Below the pieces are notes generated by a model, which made no database searches, was not told the origin of the DNA, and was given only the letters and a program-made list of their open reading frames with translations. The translations under genes and the position numbers were made by a program. From Marinitoga piezophila KA3 (GTDB taxonomy: Bacteria > Thermotogota > Thermotogae > Petrotogales > Petrotogaceae), in contig NC_016751.1 in assembly GCF_000255135.1 (NCBI RefSeq), positions 1,302,001-1,366,000 of the forward strand: a DNA stretch of 64,000 bases, read 5' to 3'. Positions 24,958 through 36,066 of the stretch are shown one piece after another (the first letter of the stretch is position 1; every line of letters begins with the position of its first letter).

Positions 24958-26717
24958 TTTATATCATCTTCCTGTATATTTTTCATTAGTTCATATAATT
25001 TGGAGCTTTGTTTGTCTACTTCTTCCCATAATTTTCTCAGGTCTTCGGAATACTCTTTGAATATTTTCAATACTTCTGGATGGAAATGTGTTGGTTGTGT
25101 TCTATTGTCTCCCTCAAGAATTATTTTTAACGCCTTTTCGTGTGAAAATGCTGGTTTATATGGCCTTTCTGACCTTAATGCATCATATACATCTACAACA
25201 GAAACTATAGCAGCTTCAATTGGGATTTTATCCCCTTCTAATCCAAATGGATAACCGCTTCCGTCATATTTTTCATGATGATATAATGCAATGTTTTTAG
25301 CAAGTTTGAACATAGGTGCGTCACCTATTAATAATCCACCGTAAATTGTGTGTTTTTCCATTATTTTCCATTCTTCATTTGTTAATTTTCCTTTTTTCAT
25401 TAATATGTCTTTTGGAATCATTAATTTTCCAATATCGTGTAATGGCGCATAATACTTCATTTGATACACTGTATGATGATCTAAACCCATTTTTTCAGCT
25501 ATAAATGCCGAAAGCTCTCCAACTCTATTAACATGATTTCCGGTATTTTCATCATAACCTTCAGCGATTATTGAAAGTTGAGTACTAAAGTTTAAGTATG
25601 ATTCTTCTAATTCATTATTGACTTTTTCTATTTCTTTGTATGAATGTTCTAGTTCTTCGTTCATTGCGTTGATTTCTTCAAATGATGACATTATGTCTTC
25701 TGCCATTTTTTGATATTCATCCATTAATTCATTTATTTCTTTTATTTCACATTTTTCAAACATTCTATCAAATTCTAAGTATTTTGTTTCTCTGAATTTT
25801 TTCATATTATCTACCATTAACTCAAATGGTCTTGAAATTTGTTTTGAAACTTTTCTTGCTTTTATTGCAACTAAATACATTATTATAATTAAAGCTAATA
25901 TAAATATTGTTATGTTGTATATTAAAGCATTTCTGAGCATCCCAACATCTAATTTTAATACTATTCCAATTGGTTTGAATGTTGATTTTTCATCTTCATA
26001 GCTCCAGGTATAATAAAAAATCAGTTTGTTTCCTTTTTTTATTATTATTTCTTTTCCAGTGTCAAATGCTTTTTTCAGATATTCAACATCTTTGTCTGTT
26101 AAATCGTTTTCTTTGCTTGAAAGATTTTCAAAATTATGCGTGCATATATCAATTTCATCTATGAAATTGTATTTTTCCTCAAGAGCATGAAAATTATCTA
26201 ATGTATTTTTTATTTTATCTACGGAATATGATGCTCTTATTAGATAATATTCATTATCTATTTTTAAATAAATATCTTTTAATAGTTTTTCTGAGGTTAA
26301 TTCAAGTTCAAAATAGTATTTGTAATTTTCAAGTTTATCTAATTTTTCTTTGATTTTTGAATTTAATTTGTTGTAATCAATTTTCTCTATACTTGTATCA
26401 CTATTAAAAAACGCGTATTTTGATATGTTTTTTATTGTTTCTTCTTTGTTTTCAGAAGTTTTTAAGGCTTCTATAAATCTCTCCAACCCTTTATAATATC
26501 GAACATCAAAATCATATAATGCATTTGATAATGAGGTGAATGCCATATTAACAATTTGTACTGCATTTGCTTCAAATTCTTTTTCTACACGTCCAAGATT
26601 ATATAGGCTAATCATGCTGAATATCATTATTACTGAACCTATTCCAATTATTACTATAGTCATTATATTTTTGATTATAAGATGATAAAGCGTTATTTGC
26701 TTATCTCTTTTTCTCAA
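24954..26717 (-). CDS. Membrane HD-GYP domain protein
   Basis: 587 residues from a TTG start 6 bases after GAGGTGA; an ATG at 26747 is possible but worse placed. Two membrane segments (about residues 10-35 and 265-285) enclose a roughly 230-residue extracytoplasmic helical sensor region. A coiled coil follows, then an HD-GYP domain: GNHVNRVGELSAFIAEKMGL, APLHDIGKLMIPKDILMKKGKLTNEEWKIMEKHTIYGG, ALYHHEKYDGSGYPFGLEGDKIPIEAAIVSVVDVYDAL. The HD and the GSGYPFGL form of the GYP motif are intact, suggesting cyclic di-GMP hydrolysis. There is no GGDEF domain. The stop codon lies in repeat copy 2. Confidence 0.9.
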   Translation of the reverse strand: MRKRDKQITLYHLIIKNIMTIVIIGIGSVIMIFSMISLYNLGRVEKEFEANAVQIVNMAFTSLSNALYDFDVRYYKGLERFIEALKTSENKEETIKNISKYAFFNSDTSIEKIDYNKLNSKIKEKLDKLENYKYYFELELTSEKLLKDIYLKIDNEYYLIRASYSVDKIKNTLDNFHALEEKYNFIDEIDICTHNFENLSSKENDLTDKDVEYLKKAFDTGKEIIIKKGNKLIFYYTWSYEDEKSTFKPIGIVLKLDVGMLRNALIYNITIFILALIIIMYLVAIKARKVSKQISRPFELMVDNMKKFRETKYLEFDRMFEKCEIKEINELMDEYQKMAEDIMSSFEEINAMNEELEHSYKEIEKVNNELEESYLNFSTQLSIIAEGYDENTGNHVNRVGELSAFIAEKMGLDHHTVYQMKYYAPLHDIGKLMIPKDILMKKGKLTNEEWKIMEKHTIYGGLLIGDAPMFKLAKNIALYHHEKYDGSGYPFGLEGDKIPIEAAIVSVVDVYDALRSERPYKPAFSHEKALKIILEGDNRTQPTHFHPEVLKIFKEYSEDLRKLWEEVDKQSSKLYELMKNIQEDDIK

Positions 26718-26787
26718 TTTAATCACCTCACTTGATATGAAATGCATTTTTATTATATGTTTTCAAGCTTAAAAGTTTCTTAGAATT

Positions 26788-28020
26788 TTATTTTATAAAG
26801 TTAGATTTTCCGTTGATATCTGTATATATTATAAGTCCTTTTATTATTTCACCGTTTTTTTGGTATCCAGAGAATATCAGTCCATCATTATAATTATACA
26901 CCTTTGTTAGTCTTTCATCTAATAATGTTCCATAATAGTTTTCAAATAATACTATTCCAGTTTGTTTTTCTATAAAAAGTGAGTATCCGTCAAAATCATT
27001 ATTTTTTTCAAGTGCATATCCGGTAACTGCAATTTTATCCAGTGTTTGAGTTATGGATAATCCCCTGGATGATTTTTTCATTAAATAATCTGTTCTCCAT
27101 ATTTTTTGTAGATTGTTATCTGTCTTTATTATTAATGTTTTCCATGGGTAGTTTTCTAATGGAGAACTATATCCTGCAATATAAAAGTATTTATTGTCCT
27201 TTGTAAATGAATAAGCATAATCTTCCAAATTTTCAGAACCAAATTTTTTTATTGAGTAATCACTATAATTTAATTTGTTTAGTTTTATGATGAATATATC
27301 CCAATTGTTGTTTGCAGTTGAATTTGTATTTCCAAGAAGATATATATAATTTTTATCCGTTTCTATATCTTCTAGTATTTCATCATTATACCATGTAATG
27401 TTAAATTCATTTAGTAATTCTAGTGATGGGTTTATTTCATACATGAATCCTATTTTTTTATTGTTATCTATTTTATATCCTACAATATAAATACTGTCAA
27501 AGTTATCTATTTTTATTTTTTTTATTTTTCCAGAGAAATTGAGTGTTTTTGATCTTAATATGTTTCCATTGATATCTACTTCTAAAATATATGGTTTAAA
27601 GTTTTTGTATCCTGATAATATAAATATGCTATCTGCAAGTATAAATGAGTTTATTTCTGTGTATATACTTTCTGTAATTTCTATGTGTTTTTTTATATTT
27701 CCATATTTGTCTATTTTATATATATGTATTTTTTTCTTTATTTCTTTTGATTCTGCAGTTATATATACATATTCTTTATATTTGAAGATGTCTTTTATTA
27801 TTAAGTTGTTGTTGTTTTCCAGAAATTTATGCCATGTGTTTTGTTTTGTGTAGATTTGTGAGTAGTTTTTTGAATTCATAATATCTTTTATTATGGAACT
27901 TTCTTGAGTTTTTTTTGTTTTTACTTCAATGGTTGTTTTTGAAGAGTTTTTTATTATTGATATGTCTATTATTATTAATAAAACTAATAGTATTGGAATT
28001 AACAACATTATTTTTTTCAT
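26788..28020 (-). CDS. Membrane-anchored exported protein, propeller-like
   Basis: 410 residues, no family recognised. One N-terminal hydrophobic helix (MKKIMLLIPILLVLLIIIDISII) without a clear cleavage site would anchor it, the rest facing outward. The body repeats about every 45-50 residues a pattern of strands such as YVITAESKEIKKKIHIYKIDKYGNIKKHIEI, FILSGYKNFKPYILEVDINGNILRSKTL, YIVGYKIDNNKKIGFMYEINPSLELLNEF and YLLGNTNSTANNNWDIFIIKLNKL. This looks like a beta-propeller of six or seven blades with IxKxDxxGN turns. Expressed leftward, upstream of the HD-GYP gene with a 70-base gap; a functional link is only possible. Confidence 0.7.
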   Translation of the reverse strand: MKKIMLLIPILLVLLIIIDISIIKNSSKTTIEVKTKKTQESSIIKDIMNSKNYSQIYTKQNTWHKFLENNNNLIIKDIFKYKEYVYITAESKEIKKKIHIYKIDKYGNIKKHIEITESIYTEINSFILADSIFILSGYKNFKPYILEVDINGNILRSKTLNFSGKIKKIKIDNFDSIYIVGYKIDNNKKIGFMYEINPSLELLNEFNITWYNDEILEDIETDKNYIYLLGNTNSTANNNWDIFIIKLNKLNYSDYSIKKFGSENLEDYAYSFTKDNKYFYIAGYSSPLENYPWKTLIIKTDNNLQKIWRTDYLMKKSSRGLSITQTLDKIAVTGYALEKNNDFDGYSLFIEKQTGIVLFENYYGTLLDERLTKVYNYNDGLIFSGYQKNGEIIKGLIIYTDINGKSNFIK

Positions 28021-28480
28021 ATTTTTATCCCTCTCTTATATTATTTATATAGATGCTGGTGGTATAGTGATGTTTATTGTTGATATGTTATTGTAATTAT
28101 TATTATAAATGAATTTTATACTGTTCATAATTTTTTTGATTTTTGTTGATATGAAAAAATTTTTATGTTGATAAGTGTACATGCGAATATTTGTTCTATA
28201 AAAAATGTTGAATTTTATTAGATGGTTTATAATTTTTGAACTTTGAACGTTGATTGTTGATATTAATGTTGTTGAATTTTTTCTATGAACGAAGATTGGT
28301 TGAGAAGTTATGAACTAAATTTAGAGTTAACAACTTTTTATGTTGATAACTTTTATAATTTATATTTTAAGCGAGTTATATGTTTTGAACTTTGTTGGAA
28401 ATTATAAACGAAAATAGTTTTTAATGGAGATTTATGTTGGAAATTTAATTTAATTATATCATATCTGATGATTGTTGCAG
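28021..28480. other. AT-rich gene-free region
   Basis: About 460 bases, around 80 % A+T, with many scattered GTTGATAT and TTGTTGA words and no credible reading frame. One imperfect hairpin, GTTAACAAC (28326-28334) against GTTGATAAC (28342-28350), is the only clear structure. It must contain the promoter of the leftward exported-protein gene, but I cannot place it. Confidence 0.6.
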
Positions 28481-29085
28481 ATTTATGTTCATATTCGTCT
28501 TTTTGGTGTTGATTGGAAAAAATAAAAACTCCTTCAGGCAACTTGAGTGTTAATCTTCGAAAATTTTTTTTGAAAGTAGAAAAATAATATTCACTCAGAC
28601 GGCAAGAATTTCTAATCCTCGCTCCATTTGAAGTTTCTTTGTGTTGGAAAAAATAAAAGTTCATTCATACAACTTGAGTGCTGATCTTAGAAAGTTTTAT
28701 GGAAAATAGAAATAATAATAATCGCTCAAACAGGTAGAAAATTCTAATCCTCAAAAATTCTCGTTCCCGCCGGTCGTTGCAGACTCACATCCATGTTTGT
28801 CCTTTTGTGTTGTTGATTGAGAAAAATAAAAACTCCCTCAAACGACTTGGTTGCTGATCCTCGAAAATCACTCATTCTCGGCTGTCGCTTAGATTCTGCA
28901 TCCCTGCAGAAGCTGCGCTCAAAAAAACATCCTGTTTTTTTGACAGCCTCCATTCATGATTTTCTCGGGCAACCTGCGAGTTTTCGTTCGTTTTTATTTT
29001 TCTCAATCATATTTATTTCTTTTCGGGAAATTTCAAGCCTTCGCTCACATTATTCTAACTATTTTTTTATTTTGCAATTAGTGAT
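28480..29085. repeat. Nested palindromic repeat, copy 3 (largest, composite)
   Basis: About 600 bases with several left arms in alternation (around 28510, 28575, 28645, 28700 and 28815) but fewer right arms. The best pair is GATTGAGAAAAATAAAAAC (28815-28833) with its perfect 19-base complement (28990-29008). Inside, GAAAATCA (28863-28870) pairs with TGATTTTC (28957-28964), and GGCTGTC (28880-28886) with GACAGCC (28942-28948). The core again holds two hairpins with TCC loops: TTCTGCA-tccc-TGCAGAA and AAAAAAACA-tcc-TGTTTTTTT. Sequence differs from copies 1 and 2, the architecture is the same. Confidence 0.82.
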
Positions 29086-29235
29086 TTTTGTTTACATATG
29101 AATTAATAATCGGTATTTTTTGGTTTACGGTTGGAAGTATTTTCATTATTTTAATCCACATTTAATGTATCACATGTTATTTTAAATTTTTTATTATAAA
29201 CTTGAAGGCAAAGGTAAAAAAGGAGGTTGATTGGA

Positions 29236-30360
29236 TTGAAAGGATATTTAAAATATATTCTTGCATTACCATTTTTACAGGTTTTTGTTCAGGTTGGAAT
29301 TGCATCATCATTTCCACAATTAACAGAGATGTTTGGTTCTGCATGGTTGGCAAGTACTTTTATAGGTATTACACCACTTGTATCTATAGTTTTTGGTTCA
29401 TTTTGGGGTAAGATTTTAGAAAAACATGGTGAAAGTAAAACCTTTTTGTTTTCAATGGTAATTTGGAGTGTTTCATTATATTTATCAGGATTATCTCTTA
29501 GTTATCCAATTCTTGCAATCGTTTTCCGTGGTTTTCAGGGAATTGCTGATTCTGCGTTGTTTGCAAATGCATTAACAGTTATAACTAAAGGTGATTTTTC
29601 AAAGCAGGAGAAAGCAAAGTATTTTGGTATGGTAGAATTTTTGGCAAGTTTTGGTGCTGTTATGGGGCCATTGGTTATTGGTTCTGGATTTATTTATATC
29701 CCAAAACACACATTAACTGCTTTAGGTGTTTTATTGTTTATATTCACTTTGATTATTTATAAGCAATTACCTGTTATTGAGATACATTCAGAATATTCAA
29801 AGAAACAGGTTGCTAAGTTTTCACCAAGGATTTTCCTCGCAGCGTTTTTTGGAATTATTACTATAGCTATTGTTGTTGGATTCCAGGTAACTATGCCTTT
29901 ATTTGTTGAGGGCATTGTAGATAATCCATTATACGGTAAAATTTATACTTCTATATTTGCTTTGTTATTGATGCTTGGTAATTTGTTTAAACATAAGGTT
30001 CATGGTGTAAAGCTATGGATTCCCCTTGGAACTTTTGCAACATTGAGTATAGCAATGTTTGTAAATTCATTTTCACTTGTAGGATTTTTAATATTTGTTT
30101 TAGTTTCCGGTATATTCCTTGGATTATCAATTACAATGAGCAGCGAATATGCTTCAATTCTTTCTGTTGGATTCGAAGAAAAGGGTATGGCAGTTTTTTC
30201 CGCATTTAGATTAAGTGGAAACTTTTTTGGACCATATCTTTCTATTTTCTTTTCAATGGGTGGAATAAATATGTTTACTATGGTTCTTGCAGTTTTGGCA
30301 TTAGCTTCAAGTGTGTTTTTAATTAATTTTAAAAATTTTCAGGAAGTTGAAAATATATAA
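29236..30360 (+). CDS. Major facilitator superfamily transporter
   Basis: 374 residues from the TTG 9 bases after GGAGG (a TTG at 29227 is too close). About 11-12 hydrophobic segments fill the protein. The first half carries the MFS loop-2 region FWGKILEKHGESKTFLFSMVIW, and helix 4 has FRGFQGIADSALFANALTVI, resembling drug/H+ antiporters of the MDR type. The substrate is unknown. It stands alone with its own terminator. The upstream 130 bases after repeat copy 3 must hold the promoter. Confidence 0.85.
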   Translation: MKGYLKYILALPFLQVFVQVGIASSFPQLTEMFGSAWLASTFIGITPLVSIVFGSFWGKILEKHGESKTFLFSMVIWSVSLYLSGLSLSYPILAIVFRGFQGIADSALFANALTVITKGDFSKQEKAKYFGMVEFLASFGAVMGPLVIGSGFIYIPKHTLTALGVLLFIFTLIIYKQLPVIEIHSEYSKKQVAKFSPRIFLAAFFGIITIAIVVGFQVTMPLFVEGIVDNPLYGKIYTSIFALLLMLGNLFKHKVHGVKLWIPLGTFATLSIAMFVNSFSLVGFLIFVLVSGIFLGLSITMSSEYASILSVGFEEKGMAVFSAFRLSGNFFGPYLSIFFSMGGINMFTMVLAVLALASSVFLINFKNFQEVENI

Positions 30361-30373
30361 TATATAATTTCTC

Positions 30374-30409
30374 ATAAAAAAGGGCTGTTCATTTTCGCCC
30401 TTTTTTTTG
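30374..30409 (+). terminator. Terminator after the MFS transporter
   Basis: AAAAGGGC / GCCCTTTT stem with an 11-base loop and an eight-base T run. Confidence 0.8.
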
Positions 30410-30506
30410 TAATTATTTTTTAATATGTTTTTTATATGTAGTTTTAATATTAATCAATATTTCAAGATAATATTCTAAAATGGATTTATACGGGATGTGA
30501 TAATAT

Positions 30507-30535
30507 TTGACTTTTTTTAACAAAAGGAGTATCAT
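30507..30535 (+). promoter_or_regulatory. Promoter of the secreted phosphoesterase gene
   Basis: TTGACT (30507-30512) and TATCAT (30530-30535) with a 17-base spacer, about 70 bases before the start codon. Confidence 0.7.
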
Positions 30536-30541
30536 TAATAT

Positions 30542-30561
30542 TTGCGAGAAAACGTTTGCAA
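30542..30561 (+). promoter_or_regulatory. LacI-type operator candidate
   Basis: TTGCGAGAAAACGTTTGCAA is an imperfect palindrome centred on AACGTT, with TTGC/GCAA ends. It has the central CpG typical of LacI-family operators and lies just downstream of the -10, at the expected transcription start. Confidence 0.5.
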
Positions 30562-30583
30562 TATATTATCGCAATATATTATC
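30558..30583 (+). repeat. 13-bp perfect tandem repeat in the phosphoesterase leader
   Basis: GCAATATATTATC occurs twice without a gap (30558-30570 and 30571-30583), 24 bases before the start codon, and the first copy shares its GCAA with the operator-like palindrome. Confidence 0.85.
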
Positions 30584-30606
30584 TTTAAAAAAGGGGGAGT
30601 TAGAGT

Positions 30607-32769
30607 ATGTTTAAGAAATCACTGGTATTGTTATTGGCATTTTCATTGTTGATTTCTGTATTTGCATTTGCAAATGCAAAAGCATTTAAAGTAACTGACA
30701 AATCACAATTATTACCAGGTCCAGCAGCGGATGGTAAGGTTGGGGACTATATTTTAAAGAATGAAAAGGTTGCTTTCTTAATAGGTCAATTGGATAATTA
30801 TCATGGTTATATGAAGTCTGGTGGAAACATATTAGATGCTATTTATTGTGGCGGAGAAGATCAGTTTGATGAAATGCACACATATTTTGGTTGGCCAAAA
30901 CAGGCTATTTATGAAAATATATATATTGAAAAGAATGGATCTAATGGTGGAGCTGCAGTATTAAAATTAACAGGACATCATTCAGATATTCCAGGTATAG
31001 CAATTACAACAACTTATACATTATTCCCGGGAACAAATTATCTTATTATTAAAACTACTCTTGTAAATAATAGCGGAAAAGATATTGATAAGATGATTCT
31101 TGGTGATGCTACATTCTTTGGTTATGCAAGACCATTTACTTTTGGTTTAGGTTATAAGGTAAGCAGAATTGATACAGATTTTATCGGTGCTCAGGGTGAT
31201 AAAATTGCTTATGGTGTGACTACAACAGAAAGAGATGAAAATGGAAAATTAAGAGATATTCATATTTCTTATATCTTTGCTGATCCAGAAATTAAAACAG
31301 TTGCTATTAAAAATGGAGAAAAGGTTACATTCCAGAGAATATTTGTTGTAGGTAAGGATTTATCTTCAGTATTGGAGACATCTCTTGATATTAGAGGTAA
31401 AGGTTATACAATGGTGAGCGGTAAAGCAGAATTTGCAAATGGAAAACCAATAGCAAATTCAAAGGTAAATATTTTTGACGATAAAGGAATATTGTATATT
31501 GTAGCTTATACAGATGAAAACGGTAATTATAAATTCCCGGCAAATCCTGGAAAATATACAGCTAAAGTTGATGTTATGGGTGTAAACACAGTAAAGGCAC
31601 CAGAAATTGTTGTTAAAGGTGAAGAAGAAATAAAAGCCGATGTTGTTGTTGGTAAATACGCAGAAGAAAATAAGGTGTTATGGGGACCATATCTTTCAGA
31701 TTTAGGAAAGGATAGCGTATATATTAACTGGAAAACTTTAGTTCCAGCAAAAGGAAAGATATTAATTAATGGAAAGATTTTAGAAGATAATACAGTATCT
31801 AATTTACATCATTTCAAGATTACAGGATTAAAACCTGGTGAAGAATATACATATTCACTTGTTGTAGAAGATGGAGCAGCAAAAGGAGTTACGACAGATT
31901 CTTATACATTTAGAACAGTTGCTGATCATCCAGAAAAGTTCAAATTTGTTGTATATGCAGATACAAGAACATATAATAAGAGACATAGAATGGTTGCAGA
32001 TAAAATTGCTGAAGAAAATCCAGATTTTGTAATTCATGTTGGTGACCTTGTAATGGATGGAAGAATTATGAGTGATTGGGATGGATTTTTCTGGGCAATT
32101 AAGAATATGGCTGCAAAAGCTCCATTCTATCCAGTTCTTGGAAACCATGAATATAATTCAAAATATTATTTCAGTTCATTTGTAACCCCACAGGGTGGCG
32201 GAGATTATAATGAACAGTATTATTCGTTTGATTATGGAAATGCACATTTTGTTGTTCTTGATGCAGATATTCTTTTAATGCAGAAGGATAAAGAGGGAAT
32301 GGAAAGAGAAACACAATGGTTAATTAACGATCTTGAAAAACATAAAGATGCAAAATGGAAATTTGTATTCTTCCACGAACCATTCTGGACAAATTGTACA
32401 GAGTATGGTAAAGACCCTGTAAGTCCAACTATTGACTACTGGAAACCTGTATTTGAAAAATATGGTGTAGATATTGTATTCAACAGTCATTATCATATGT
32501 ATGAAAGATTTACAAATAATAAGATTGAATATATTGTAACTGGTGGAGGAGGAGCTCCATTATACAGTAAAGTAAGATCATACAATGAAAAGTATCCATT
32601 TACAACAAAGGATATAACAGGAATTCATCATTTTGTAGAAGTTATTGTTGATGGAAATCAGGTTAAGGTTCTTGTAAAAGGTGTTGCACAGCAAACAGAT
32701 AAGAAAAAAGAAGACGGTTTCTTCCCTGTTAATGTAATATTGGATCACTTTGTATTAAATAAATATTGA
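30607..32769 (+). CDS. Secreted purple-acid-phosphatase-like metallophosphoesterase
   Basis: 720 residues. Signal peptide at 1-24 (MFKKSLVLLLAFSLLISVFAFANA), no lipobox. Residues about 25-270 are an unrecognised beta-rich domain. About 272-345 is a carboxypeptidase-regulatory-like beta sandwich (GKPIANSKVNIFDDKG...DENGNYKFPANPGKYTAKV), and about 358-437 a fibronectin-III-like domain (GPYLSDLGKDSVYINWKT). The catalytic domain follows: VVYADTRTY (about 447), HVGDLVMDGR (478), GNHEYN (512), FFHEPFW (589) and NSHYHMYERF (625), giving the Asp, Asn and His metal ligands. Likely phosphate release from extracellular esters. The GGGGGAG site, good promoter and operator point to controlled, strong expression. 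Confidence 0.88.
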   Translation: MFKKSLVLLLAFSLLISVFAFANAKAFKVTDKSQLLPGPAADGKVGDYILKNEKVAFLIGQLDNYHGYMKSGGNILDAIYCGGEDQFDEMHTYFGWPKQAIYENIYIEKNGSNGGAAVLKLTGHHSDIPGIAITTTYTLFPGTNYLIIKTTLVNNSGKDIDKMILGDATFFGYARPFTFGLGYKVSRIDTDFIGAQGDKIAYGVTTTERDENGKLRDIHISYIFADPEIKTVAIKNGEKVTFQRIFVVGKDLSSVLETSLDIRGKGYTMVSGKAEFANGKPIANSKVNIFDDKGILYIVAYTDENGNYKFPANPGKYTAKVDVMGVNTVKAPEIVVKGEEEIKADVVVGKYAEENKVLWGPYLSDLGKDSVYINWKTLVPAKGKILINGKILEDNTVSNLHHFKITGLKPGEEYTYSLVVEDGAAKGVTTDSYTFRTVADHPEKFKFVVYADTRTYNKRHRMVADKIAEENPDFVIHVGDLVMDGRIMSDWDGFFWAIKNMAAKAPFYPVLGNHEYNSKYYFSSFVTPQGGGDYNEQYYSFDYGNAHFVVLDADILLMQKDKEGMERETQWLINDLEKHKDAKWKFVFFHEPFWTNCTEYGKDPVSPTIDYWKPVFEKYGVDIVFNSHYHMYERFTNNKIEYIVTGGGGAPLYSKVRSYNEKYPFTTKDITGIHHFVEVIVDGNQVKVLVKGVAQQTDKKKEDGFFPVNVILDHFVLNKY

Positions 32770-32777
32770 TTTTAGTA

Positions 32778-32808
32778 ATGCCTCCGGATTTATTCCGGAG
32801 GTTTTTTA
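32778..32808 (+). terminator. Terminator after the secreted phosphoesterase
   Basis: CCTCCGGA / TCCGGAGG stem followed by a T run. Confidence 0.88.
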
Positions 32809-32909
32809 TTATAAGAATAATTTAATATATTTTGAAGAATTTATATATGTTAAGTCAGTTATGGTATAATGTTTTATACGTTAAGGATTAATTATTGGGA
32901 GGAATTGAT

Positions 32910-33857
32910 ATGCATGATAAAATAGCAGTTTTAAAATATTTTTTAAAACCGCAGACTTTTGATGAGTATCCTGTAAATTGGAAGGATATTTTTGGAAATA
33001 GGAAGAAATTATATGTTGAAATAGGTTTTGGAAGTGGAGAGTATATGGCAGCACTTGCTAAAGAGAATCCAGATATTAATTTTGTTGGCTTTGAAACTTC
33101 TTTAACAGCTTTATATAAGGCTCAAATTAATTTTTATAAGAATAATATTAAGAATGCCAGGGTTATTCAAGGTGATGCAAGGTTGTTAATCAGAGAATTG
33201 TTTCCGTCTGGTTCTATTTCAAAGCTTATTGTGAATTTTCCATGTCCATGGCCAAAGAAAAGACATAAGGAAAGAAGAATTTTTATTGAATCATTTATTT
33301 TAACCCTTGCTGATGTATTAAGAAAAGGTGGAACTATTGAACTTGCTACAGATGTTGACTGGTATGCACAGGAGGTTTATGATAATTTTAGTAAATCAGA
33401 ATTTTTTGAGGCACAGGAAATAATAGAGAATTTTAATAGACCAATAAAAACGAAGTATGAGTTAAAATGGGATAAAGAAGGAAGAAATAAGTATTTATTT
33501 ATTGCTAAGAAAGTGAAAGATTATAAGGTTTTGAGAATTCTGGAAGGAGTGAGTGAAATGCCTCATAAGAATATAAATTCTATAGATATTGATAAATTAA
33601 AGGATTTAAAGGATAAAAAGTTTCAAGAAGGTAATAAAACGTTTGTTGTAAATAATGTTTATGAAGATATGATAAATGATAGATATTTGTTAAAGGTTGT
33701 TTCTTCAGATGATGATTTTATTCAACAGTATTATGTTGCTATTTATAAAAAGACCAATTCATGGCTTGTTAAACTGGATTCTGTAACTATCCCGTATAGA
33801 ACACCAGCTGTTAAGTTTTCTGTTTATAAAATTGCTGAGTTAATTGAGGAAATATAA
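32910..33857 (+). CDS. trmB: tRNA (guanine-N7)-methyltransferase with C-terminal extension
   Basis: 315 residues from the ATG after GGGAGGA. TrmB makes m7G46 in tRNA. Seen: SAM motif YVEIGFGSGEYMAALAKENP, the acidic NFVGFETS, GDARLLI, and the family hallmark NFPCPWPKKRHKERRIF, then GGTIELATDVDWYAQE and a TKYELKW segment. The usual enzyme is about 210-220 residues; here roughly 100 more follow, beginning near KDYKVLRILEGVSEMPHKN, forming a beta-rich domain of unknown role. A TATAAT at 32865-32870 may be its -10. Stands alone, convergent with a chemoreceptor. Confidence 0.92.
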   Translation: MHDKIAVLKYFLKPQTFDEYPVNWKDIFGNRKKLYVEIGFGSGEYMAALAKENPDINFVGFETSLTALYKAQINFYKNNIKNARVIQGDARLLIRELFPSGSISKLIVNFPCPWPKKRHKERRIFIESFILTLADVLRKGGTIELATDVDWYAQEVYDNFSKSEFFEAQEIIENFNRPIKTKYELKWDKEGRNKYLFIAKKVKDYKVLRILEGVSEMPHKNINSIDIDKLKDLKDKKFQEGNKTFVVNNVYEDMINDRYLLKVVSSDDDFIQQYYVAIYKKTNSWLVKLDSVTIPYRTPAVKFSVYKIAELIEEI

Positions 33858-33894
33858 AAATAACCCCAACCAAAAAGGGTTGGGGTTATTTTTT

Positions 33895-33896
<2 letters not shown>
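33856..33896. terminator. Bidirectional terminator between trmB and chemoreceptor 1
   Basis: ATAACCCCAACC / GGTTGGGGTTAT stem with A and T runs on either side. Confidence 0.88.

Positions 33897-36066
<2,170 letters not shown>

Noticed and set aside
28744-28800. Similarity between ACTCACATCC in the repeats and the AATCACATCC of the second cold-shock leader
   Set aside because: Only about ten bases match and the surrounding structure differs; chance is likely.
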